Positions 58,590-64,000 of a stretch of DNA of 64,000 nt are shown here, piece by piece (positions within the stretch are counted from its first letter, which is position 1; every line of letters starts with the position of its first letter). The DNA is taken from contig JAVKCG010000054.1 in the NCBI GenBank assembly GCA_040222875.1, positions 62,001-126,000 on the forward strand, given 5' to 3'. The notes beneath the pieces are model-generated. The model was not told where the DNA came from. It searched no databases and saw nothing but the letters and a program-made list of their open reading frames with translations. Both the position numbers and the translations under genes were made by a program. Source of the stretch: JAJCYL01 sp040222875. GTDB lineage: Bacteria > Bacteroidota > Bacteroidia > Cytophagales > Cyclobacteriaceae.

Positions 58590-60797
58590 ATGGCTCTCAA
58601 ATCAAAAAAATTAGACATCCCCAACCCTGAACAAATCACGGTGGTCAACCACCCTGTTACCGTGGGGCAGCTCACCAGGGGCAACCAGTCAATTACCCGT
58701 TGGCAAAATGCACTAAGGGCAGCCGAAAGTGTTCGTAACCCCAGGCGCAAAGGCCTCTACGATCTTTACCTTGATATAAAGAGCGACGGCCACCTGTGCG
58801 CCCTGATGGACAAACGGATAAGGGCAGTACAAACTGCCCCTTTTGAGTGGCATGACAAAGACGGCAACCCGTTGGAGAATGAAAAGATCATTGAGAACCT
58901 GCAAGAGCCCTGGTTCTTTGATACCATGCGCTATATTATGGAAGCCAGGTTTGAAGGCTTCACCGTTGTTTGGTTTACCCTGGAGAACGGCCTGTTTGAT
59001 AGCAGCAACATTATACCCCGCCAAAATGTTATGCCGGAATATAATGTATGGACGAAAGAAGTATACGGCGATCCACGGGGCGGTGTCAACTTTACACAAG
59101 AGCCAGAAAGCAACTTTGTATTGCAGGTAGGCAAACCCAAAGACCTGGGCATGCTGTCACGGCTGGCTGGCTATGTGCTAATGAAGCGGGACAACATGAG
59201 CTTCTATGCCATCTTTAACGAGATGTTTGCAATGCCCATGCGGGTGTATTGGTATGACCCCAACAGGCCAGAAAGCCGCAGGCAGGTAGAAGACCAGGCC
59301 AAGACCCAGGGGGCTTTGGCTTACCTGGTATTGCCAAAGGGTGCAGAGTTTGATATGCCACAAGGGGCTGATAAGTCAGGCTCAAAGGCTGCGTATGCTG
59401 AGTTGCACAAAATGCTGAATGATGAAATCACCATTAGCATTTTAGGACAAACCCTTACCACAAGCACTGAGGGTGTGGGTAGCAATGCCCTGGGCAGGGT
59501 GCATAAGCAGGTAGAAGAAGGTGTGAACATTGAAGACATGATGTACACCGAGATTCACCTGAACCACCGCTGGAAAAAGATCGCCCTGAAGCATGGTTAT
59601 CCACTGCAAGGGTTTAGCGGCAGCTTCCAGCGGGTAGAGCAGATAAGCCTGGAAAAGAAAGCCCAGATTTGGAAGCAGCTACATGATGCAGGCGTCCCCA
59701 TAGCCCATGAAGACTGGTGGAATGAATTCGGTGTGCCCCATCCTGATGATGAGACCATAGCGGAGTTTAAGAGTCGTAAACGTTCTGAGCCTGCCGAAGA
59801 ACCCAAGCCTGCCCCCTCTGAGCCTGTCCCCTCTGAGCCTGTCGAAGAGCAACCTTCGACAAGCTCAGGGTCAGAAGCCAAATGGTATCAAGGCATTATT
59901 AATAAGCTCACCGATCTGGCTATAACCATGCGCCTAAAAAAAAAGCCCCTGACCTATCTGGAGCAGATAAGTAACTGGTATCACCCCAGGGGTTGGGAAT
60001 CCTTCCCTGGGGAAGGTGGCCGCAGGCCGGAAGGGGTAAAAACAGCCTCCCTCCACTCAGACCTTCAGGCTTCATTTGCCAGGGTGCTGGCTGGTATTCA
60101 AGACGGCACTTTGCGCCGAGGGCAGGTAGATGAGCAGCTTTATAAACTGATAGGCGACCACCTGTTTGACCGAGTGCAGGACGGCTTTAGATTGAAGCTG
60201 GCCGACCTTGACCCTGCCAGCGATCAATATAAAATGCTGGCGGCCATCAGGGAAAATGTGTACCGCTTCAGTGCCTTTAAAAATTATCAGTACATCAGGC
60301 AGCTCACAGACTTGAAAGCCCTGGTAACTCCTGAAGCCTTCCTGGCCGAAGCCATCAAAGTGGATAACCTGTTTCACAATGCCTGGCTGAATACTGAAAG
60401 CCTGATGCTGGAAGGCAATGCCGACATGGCCCAGCGTTGGTTGGAGATCGAGGACACCAAAGACGTACTGCCGTACCTCAAGTTTAGGGCTGTAAGCGAT
60501 GACCGCAGCAGGCATCTGAAATACGACGGCATTATAGCACCAGTGAATGATCCTATCTGGGACTGGCTGACACCGTTGCTTGAATACGGCTGTAGGTGTA
60601 CACTTGAACAACTGGTGAGCGGCACACCTACTTCACCAGAGAAGCTGCCAAGCCGTAACGAGGTGCCGGAGCAGTTCAGGTTTAACCCTGGCCGTAAAAA
60701 GCAGGTGGTAGATGAAAACAGCCATCCATACTTTAAAGTAGTGGCTGGTGACAAAGATGCAGCTGACAAGTTGTTTGGCGTGGAGGTGCCAGGGTGA
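58590..60797 (+). CDS. Portal protein (DUF935/gp29-like) fused to F-like minor head protein (gp30-like)
   Basis: The product has 735 residues. The portal part covers about 25-390 (ALRAAESVRNPRRKGLYDLYLDIKSDGHLCALMDKRIRAV, EGFTVVWFTLEN, SNALGRVHKQVEEGVNIEDMMYTEIHL). The minor head part runs from about 485 to the end, with DDRSRHLKYDGIIAPVNDPIWDWLTPLLEYGCRCTLEQL, the SPP1 gp7/Mu F signature with its CRC. In Mu these are separate genes. The linker (about 397-482) includes stretches encoded by palindromic families A and B. Confidence 0.85.
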   Translation: MALKSKKLDIPNPEQITVVNHPVTVGQLTRGNQSITRWQNALRAAESVRNPRRKGLYDLYLDIKSDGHLCALMDKRIRAVQTAPFEWHDKDGNPLENEKIIENLQEPWFFDTMRYIMEARFEGFTVVWFTLENGLFDSSNIIPRQNVMPEYNVWTKEVYGDPRGGVNFTQEPESNFVLQVGKPKDLGMLSRLAGYVLMKRDNMSFYAIFNEMFAMPMRVYWYDPNRPESRRQVEDQAKTQGALAYLVLPKGAEFDMPQGADKSGSKAAYAELHKMLNDEITISILGQTLTTSTEGVGSNALGRVHKQVEEGVNIEDMMYTEIHLNHRWKKIALKHGYPLQGFSGSFQRVEQISLEKKAQIWKQLHDAGVPIAHEDWWNEFGVPHPDDETIAEFKSRKRSEPAEEPKPAPSEPVPSEPVEEQPSTSSGSEAKWYQGIINKLTDLAITMRLKKKPLTYLEQISNWYHPRGWESFPGEGGRRPEGVKTASLHSDLQASFARVLAGIQDGTLRRGQVDEQLYKLIGDHLFDRVQDGFRLKLADLDPASDQYKMLAAIRENVYRFSAFKNYQYIRQLTDLKALVTPEAFLAEAIKVDNLFHNAWLNTESLMLEGNADMAQRWLEIEDTKDVLPYLKFRAVSDDRSRHLKYDGIIAPVNDPIWDWLTPLLEYGCRCTLEQLVSGTPTSPEKLPSRNEVPEQFRFNPGRKKQVVDENSHPYFKVVAGDKDAADKLFGVEVPG
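59787..60037. repeat. Palindromic families A and B inside the portal fusion gene
   Basis: CTGAGCCTGTCGAAG with its inverse CTTCGACAAGCTCAG (59833-59872) encodes SEPVEEQPSTSSGS. TCCTTCCCTGGGGAAGG with GGCCGCAGGCCGGAAGGGG (59999-60037) encodes SFPGEGGRRPEGV. Both are read in frame. Confidence 0.8.
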
Positions 60798-60810
60798 TGG
60801 AAGAAAGAAC

Positions 60811-60899
60811 CCACCCCTGCCCCTCCCAGGAGGGGAGTAGCACCATTAAAGGTGAGCGAATCCTTCCCTGGGGAAGGTGGCCGCAGGCCGGAAGGGGTT
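60811..60899. repeat. Palindromic family B just before the gpG-like gene
   Basis: CCCCTCCCAGGAGGGGAG is followed by TCCTTCCCTGGGGAAGG and GGCCGCAGGCCGGAAGGGG. The last purine run ends 2 bases before the ATG at 60900, so the repeat supplies the sequence at the ribosome-binding position. Confidence 0.75.
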
Positions 60900-61406
60900 A
60901 TGCATGACCTCCAAACCATAGCAAAACGCCTCAAGGCATTGAAGCCCCGGATACCTTTAATAATAGGTGCGGAGATTGTAAGCTTCAGCCTTGACAATTT
61001 TGACAAGCAGGGCTTTCATGACACTATTTTCAAGCGATGGGAAGGCCGCAGAGAAAACGACCCCGGACGGTCGCTGTTGATAGGCAGGCAAAGTGGCAGG
61101 GGCAGGCGGTCAATTCGCATACTGAGGCGATCTGCCACACGGGTAGAGGCTGGCACTGACCTGGAGTATATGGAGCTGCACAATACTGGCGGCCAGTTGA
61201 AAGTGCCAGTGACTGAAAAGAGCCGCAAGTTTTTCTGGGCCATGTGGTACAAAACCAAAGACGGCAAGTGGAGAGCCCTGGCACTGACAAGAAAGAAGCA
61301 ACTGACCATAAACATACCCATGCGGCGGTTTATTGGTGAGAGTGCAGCGCTGGACAAGCGAATTGAAAAAGCTATTGAGAATGAATTGGAGCGGGTGCAT
61401 AGATGA
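60900..61406 (+). CDS. Phage virion morphogenesis protein (Mu gpG / P2 gpS-like)
   Basis: The start MHDLQTIAKRLKALKPRIP at 60900 fits; an earlier ATG at 60852 would add 16 residues encoded by a repeat. The 168-residue product is basic with GFHDTIFKRWEGRRE, RSATRVEAGTDLEYMELHNTGGQLKVP and RKKQLTINIPMRRFIGESAALDKRIEKAI, the pattern of the tail completion family. It acts in joining head and tail. Confidence 0.8.
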   Translation: MHDLQTIAKRLKALKPRIPLIIGAEIVSFSLDNFDKQGFHDTIFKRWEGRRENDPGRSLLIGRQSGRGRRSIRILRRSATRVEAGTDLEYMELHNTGGQLKVPVTEKSRKFFWAMWYKTKDGKWRALALTRKKQLTINIPMRRFIGESAALDKRIEKAIENELERVHR

Positions 61407-61445
61407 AAGATCAAAGATTAAAGACAAAAGACACCCACCCGCCCC

Positions 61446-61480
61446 CGTCATTCCCGAGAGCGGAGCGAGTCGGGAATCTC
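61446..61480. repeat. Palindromic family C
   Basis: CCGTCATTCCCGAGAGCGGA followed by GCGAGTCGGGAATC. The stem is ATTCCCGA...TCGGGAAT. An identical copy is embedded in the spanin gene at 50442-50476. Confidence 0.8.
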
Positions 61481-61526
61481 AACCTTAAAACCTCAACACT
61501 TTCAAAAACCTTCAAAACCTAAAATC

Positions 61527-61997
61527 ATGGAAGCACAGATTTTCAGAGACCTTGAAACCCGCCTGGCAGTGGCAGCGGTGCAAAGCCACTTTACTGATAA
61601 CGCCCAGGCCATACCTACCAGGTTAGAAATGTTTGATGACCAGTACACCCGTGAGGAGGAAAATGAAGGCCTGCCCAAACGGCCATTCTTATTGCTTGAG
61701 TTTGGCGAATATGAAGAGCGGGATGAGGGCAGCCACCTGTTTGCTAATGTGCCGTTTACCCTGCATGTAGTACAGGATAACTACGTAAGGGGCAGTACCA
61801 AAAGCAACACTAAACCCGATTACCTAAAAAAGTTAAGATACCCTGAACTGGTACGTAATGTGTTCTTAAACCAGGTAGTGAGCTGTGGCCGCATTAAAAA
61901 CCTGAAGGTGCTGCCAGAAGAGATAGACAACATGCTGGTGCATAAAATCAGTGGAGAAGTAATGAACGCCAAGCGTGTAAGGGTGGATATTGGATAA
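61527..61997 (+). CDS. Tail terminator-like protein (Mu gp37-like)
   Basis: The product has 156 residues. IFRDLETRLAVAAVQSHF at the start and RPFLLLEFGEYEERDEGSHLFANVPFTLHVVQDN at about 50-83 fit the alpha/beta tail-terminator fold. It ends VMNAKRVRVDIG. The family call rests on fold-like pattern and gene position (last of the rightward head block). It converges with the small gene ending at 62034. Confidence 0.55.
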   Translation: MEAQIFRDLETRLAVAAVQSHFTDNAQAIPTRLEMFDDQYTREEENEGLPKRPFLLLEFGEYEERDEGSHLFANVPFTLHVVQDNYVRGSTKSNTKPDYLKKLRYPELVRNVFLNQVVSCGRIKNLKVLPEEIDNMLVHKISGEVMNAKRVRVDIG

Positions 61998-62033
61998 GTA
62001 CAATAAATAGATCTATTTTCCGGCGGGATCTCA

Positions 62034-62282
62034 TTAGAATAGTGCAAATTGCTGCCACTCTTTGCTTGAAAGCCCTGCGTCTTTCAGTGACCGCATTGCT
62101 GCGTTTAACCTCTCTCTTAATGTATCTGGCCTACAGCCAAACAATGGCGAATCTATGTGGTGGTCACCTACTATATATCTAACTGATATTAAGTGAGAGT
62201 CAAGGCTGCTAATGTGTGCATAGTACTTAAGGTCAGCTTCATGCTTAGCTCCTATATACTTTCTAAACAGCTTAATTTTCAT
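62034..62282 (-). CDS. Small phage protein, unknown
   Basis: The likely start is MKIKLFRKYIGAKHEADLKYY at 62282; a TTG at 62294 is also possible. The 82-residue product has no recognised domain. It ends SLKDAGLSSKEWQQFALF. It lies 8 bases after the preceding gene in a leftward series, presumably early or middle functions. Confidence 0.55.
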   Translation of the reverse strand: MKIKLFRKYIGAKHEADLKYYAHISSLDSHLISVRYIVGDHHIDSPLFGCRPDTLRERLNAAMRSLKDAGLSSKEWQQFALF

Positions 62283-62290
62283 ATTACTTT

Positions 62291-62509
62291 TCAATTAAAA
62301 TAGTCAGGTATAAGGTTTAAGTACCTGGTGATATCTTCATGATCACTGTCATAGTCTTCAATGAACTCTTCAGAATCATGCCAGGTCATACTTCCTGAGA
62401 AGGTTTCAAATTTATTTGTGACTGTGCAGTAAAAAGCAAAGGATGATTTCTCTTCTGAATCATGTCCAACTAACTGGTGTTTTAAATCTACAAATCTTTT
62501 CATTTCCAA
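62291..62509 (-). CDS. Small acidic phage protein, unknown
   Basis: The 72-residue product is acidic, with SMTWHDSEEFIEDYDSDHEDITRYLNLIPDYF. No domain is recognised. It overlaps the upstream 189-residue gene by 10 bases, so they share a transcript. Confidence 0.5.
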   Translation of the reverse strand: MEMKRFVDLKHQLVGHDSEEKSSFAFYCTVTNKFETFSGSMTWHDSEEFIEDYDSDHEDITRYLNLIPDYFN

Positions 62510-63069
62510 ATTTTTCTACCTCCATGTACCATGCTCCTGGTAAGGCCTTTTGATTTGAGGTGTTGCCAGTAGGCTTGCAGCTCTGCGCCTTGCAGGCTAC
62601 GCTCATAGTCTTCGTCCCAATAGTCGGGATGCTTTTTACCAAAGCCGTTTTTGGCTGCATCTTTGGTCTGGTTAATGCGCTTGATGTAATTATCAATGGT
62701 GAAATTGCTTAGCCCACTTTGAAAGAATATGTCCAGCAGGTTGCTGGTTACCACCACGGTTTTCAGGTTGGCTTTCTCCAGCTTTTTGGGCTGGTAGGTT
62801 ACGCCCCTGTAATGCTTATAAGCTGCGCAGAACATGGCCGTTTTGTCTTTCACACTGCGGGGTTCAATTTTGGTTACTTCCAGCTTGGGTGAGGCCACAT
62901 TAAATATGTGTTCTTCTTTTTGCGGCCAGTGGCTGTGCAGCCAGTCCCACTGCTCAGGCAGCAGGCCAGTGGGGTATTCTGTGTTTACCAGTTCCCCGTT
63001 TACGAAGGCCAGCAATATGCGGCCATCGAATTTCTTGTGCTTGCTTTTGATGGTGTAGAGTGTGGTCAT
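62500..63069 (-). CDS. Phage protein of unknown function (possible early/middle regulator)
   Basis: The 189-residue product has VSPKLEVTKIEPRSVKDKTAMFCAAYKHYRGVTYQPKKLEKANLKTVVVTSNLLDIFF-type sequence (about 60-120), then NFTIDNYIKRINQTKDAAKNGFGKKHPDYWDEDYER. It ends with a basic tail (SMVHGGRKIWK). The middle suggests a DNA- or RNA-binding helical fold, but I do not recognise the family. It is preceded by an attC-like hairpin at 63111. Confidence 0.55.
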   Translation of the reverse strand: MTTLYTIKSKHKKFDGRILLAFVNGELVNTEYPTGLLPEQWDWLHSHWPQKEEHIFNVASPKLEVTKIEPRSVKDKTAMFCAAYKHYRGVTYQPKKLEKANLKTVVVTSNLLDIFFQSGLSNFTIDNYIKRINQTKDAAKNGFGKKHPDYWDEDYERSLQGAELQAYWQHLKSKGLTRSMVHGGRKIWK

Positions 63070-63110
63070 TTTTTAGGTTGTTAGGGTTTTGGGTTTTTGT
63101 GGTGCTGGTT

Positions 63111-63179
63111 GCTAACATTCGCTATAATCCACCTCCCTACGGTCGGTACGCTCAAGCTGGATTATAGCTCATCGTTAGC
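63111..63179. repeat. attC-like hairpin 1
   Basis: GCTAAC (63111-63116) pairs with GTTAGC (63174-63179), and GCTATAATCCA (63121-63131) with TGGATTATAGC (63158-63168). The unpaired stretches between the two stems are unequal (4 and 5 bases). AAC...GTT ends plus an inner stem with asymmetry are features of integron attC sites, though the 7-base consensus (RYYYAAC/GTTRRRY) is not fully matched. Confidence 0.5.
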
Positions 63180-63196
63180 AAAAATTAGCCAAACGC

Positions 63197-63409
63197 TCAA
63201 TGACCGTATCGAATATCTGTAGTTGGGCGTTTGTGAGATGTTCTAATTCTTTTTTCATAACTCTCACTCAAATTCTTCGGTAGTTCTACCGATTTATCCC
63301 AATCTGATTTTTTTTTAATTATTCCTTCATCAACTAACTTCTGTTTGTATTCCTCGTCAGTCCAGTTTTCTTTTTTTGCTTGCTTCCAAATTTGGTAGGG
63401 GTTTGCCAT
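63197..63409 (-). CDS. Small charged protein, unknown (cassette-like)
   Basis: The likely start is MANPYQIWKQAKKENWTDEEY at 63409. The 70-residue product is rich in Lys/Glu with no recognised domain. It lies between two attC-like hairpins, which is how integron cassettes are built, and its 3' end overlaps a further imperfect inverted repeat (63188-63234). Confidence 0.5.
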   Translation of the reverse strand: MANPYQIWKQAKKENWTDEEYKQKLVDEGIIKKKSDWDKSVELPKNLSESYEKRIRTSHKRPTTDIRYGH

Positions 63410-63424
63410 CGCTCTGTAACTTTT

Positions 63425-63479
63425 GCTAACATGCTGAGTTGTTGGCGCAGCACATCGCCATGTCTGGTTCGTTGGCAAA
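63425..63479. repeat. attC-like hairpin 2
   Basis: TTTGCTAAC (63422-63430) pairs with GTTGGCAAA (63471-63479) with one G-T pair. The inner stem is TGGCG/CGCCA (63442-63461). The outer arms match hairpin 1 in core sequence, while the middle differs. Confidence 0.45.
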
Positions 63480-63481
63480 CA

Positions 63482-63751
63482 TTAATCGTCACCATCTCCG
63501 CATTCAGCACATATTGTATCATCTGTCCAGTCTTCACCTGATACCCTCCATATCTGCAAACCGCAAGATTGGCACAATTCAAGCCTCCTCATGCAATCTG
63601 AGCAGCACCAGTCGTATTGTATTCCTTTCTCTACGGTCATTCGCTTGACCATATTCATGCTGTCGTCATAGATATGACCGCATCCATCACATTCTGATTC
63701 GCCTATTACAGGCATTTCGTCAAGTAATTCGGGATGTTTGAGTTCTTCCAT
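63482..63751 (-). CDS. Small double zinc-ribbon-like protein
   Basis: The 89-residue product has CDGCG, CCSDC, CQSCG and CAEC pairs, so two zinc-binding knuckle sets. ELCQSCGLQIWRVSGEDWTDDTICAECGDGD is the C-terminal ribbon. It may bind nucleic acid. The family is not recognised. Its ATG lies 2 bases past the stop of the upstream small membrane gene. Confidence 0.6.
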   Translation of the reverse strand: MEELKHPELLDEMPVIGESECDGCGHIYDDSMNMVKRMTVEKGIQYDWCCSDCMRRLELCQSCGLQIWRVSGEDWTDDTICAECGDGDD

Positions 63752-63753
63752 TG

Positions 63754-63858
63754 TTAACGTCCTTTTCGTTTATCTGAATATTTAGCGTATAGCCAGAATG
63801 CCAGCGCATAGCTGCATGCTGCTATAATTGCCTGTAGCCATATTGGTAAGTCGCTCAT
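63754..63858 (-). CDS. Very small membrane protein
   Basis: ATG at 63858, 34 codons, TAA. The product has one hydrophobic helix (LPIWLQAIIAACSYALAFWLY) and a basic tail (KYSDKRKGR). Its ATG overlaps the TGA of the upstream gene in ATGA and its stop is 2 bases before the next ATG, so the three are translated as a unit. Role unknown; small phage membrane proteins often act in superinfection or lysis control. Confidence 0.55.
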   Translation of the reverse strand: MSDLPIWLQAIIAACSYALAFWLYAKYSDKRKGR

Positions 63859-64000
63859 TGGGTTTGAAAATTTAAAGTTTGCTGTGCTGGGTGAGCCCCT
63901 GAGCTTGCGGAGGGGTCTCCCCCGTCAAGCTGGTAATACTCACCGCTGGCTACTAATTTATAAATCACACTTGCATTGTCGGGGTTAAAGGGCAGCTCCA
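63855..64000 (-). CDS. C-terminal end of a phage gene (runs off right edge)
   Basis: The minus frame is open from the edge to TGA at 63855, giving about 47 residues: ELPFNPDNASVIYKLVASGE then YYQLDGGDPSASSGAHPAQQ and LNFQTQ. The DPSASSGA stretch is again encoded by a family-A-like palindrome. No function can be assigned. Confidence 0.55.
   Translation of the reverse strand, partial: ELPFNPDNASVIYKLVASGEYYQLDGGDPSASSGAHPAQQTLNFQTQ

Larger units (their letters stand above)
40650..64000. mobile_element. Mu-like transposable prophage (partial, continues to the right)
   Basis: Head genes are of the Mu set: terminase pair, gp36-like protein, DUF935 portal fused to an F-like minor head protein, gpG-like protein, ClpP-like protease and capsid. 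They are followed by lysis genes, tail chaperone with frameshift, tape measure and tail proteins. No contractile sheath or baseplate wedge genes are visible, so a B3/D3112-like siphovirus is likely. The left boundary is placed at iterated repeats starting TG at 40650, which is inference. Transposase and repressor should lie right of 64,000. Confidence 0.8.

Noticed and set aside
62000..64000. Possible CRISPR array because of repeated short hairpins
   Set aside because: Only two or three hairpins with differing interiors, no regular repeat-spacer spacing and no cas genes.

Overview
The window is about 64 kb from a member of the Bacteroidetes, most likely a Cytophagales-type organism. The evidence is a TonB-dependent receptor with an N-terminal carboxypeptidase-regulatory-like domain, PorT-like outer-membrane barrels, ECF sigma factor and membrane-anchor pairs, AraC regulators with a DUF6597-type front half, lipoproteins with PD40 propellers, FtsX-type permeases, and TANNTTTG-like promoter boxes. 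No single gene fixes the genus.

Positions 1 to about 38,420 look like chromosome: a TonB receptor (cut by the window edge), a J-domain membrane protein, a broken cytochrome c gene, a radical SAM/AlkD-like repair pair, AraC regulators, DNA polymerase IV, an ECF sigma module, argininosuccinate lyase, an 800-residue FtsX permease, an HNH nuclease, a metal-chelate binding lipoprotein, a 1,212-residue histidine kinase, a fused trehalose-6-phosphate synthase/phosphatase, a sodium:solute symporter and a bestrophin-like channel. The spaces between these genes are full of palindromic repeats. There are at least two REP families, each beside its own REP-associated tyrosine transposase (RAYT; one intact, one truncated), and three places where the 3' end of a nearby gene has been copied beside such repeats.

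Positions 38,454-40,598 hold a probable type II restriction-modification pair: an XcyI-like endonuclease and a C5-cytosine methyltransferase split by a frameshift at an A8 run. Base composition looks more AT-rich than on either side.

From about 40,650 to beyond the right edge lies a Mu-like transposable prophage without a visible tail sheath, so of siphovirus type. Its late genes form two divergent blocks from a dyad at 55.2 kb. The rightward block is terminase small and large subunits, gp36-like protein, portal fused to a minor head protein, gpG-like protein and tail terminator. The leftward block is ClpP-like protease/scaffold, capsid, holin-like proteins, amidase, unimolecular spanin, a tRNA, tail chaperone, tape measure, tail proteins and finally a Dam-type methylase. 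Small leftward genes of unknown role fill 62-64 kb. The transposase and repressor were not seen and probably lie beyond 64,000.

The most unusual items are: an initiator-type tRNA-Met inside the phage late operon; a probable programmed -1 frameshift on a T9 run in the tail chaperone gene; a 115-nt multibranched fold and a pair of 16-bp direct repeats around the dam gene near the phage end; host-type palindromic repeats that are translated inside phage proteins; and attC-like hairpins between small early genes.
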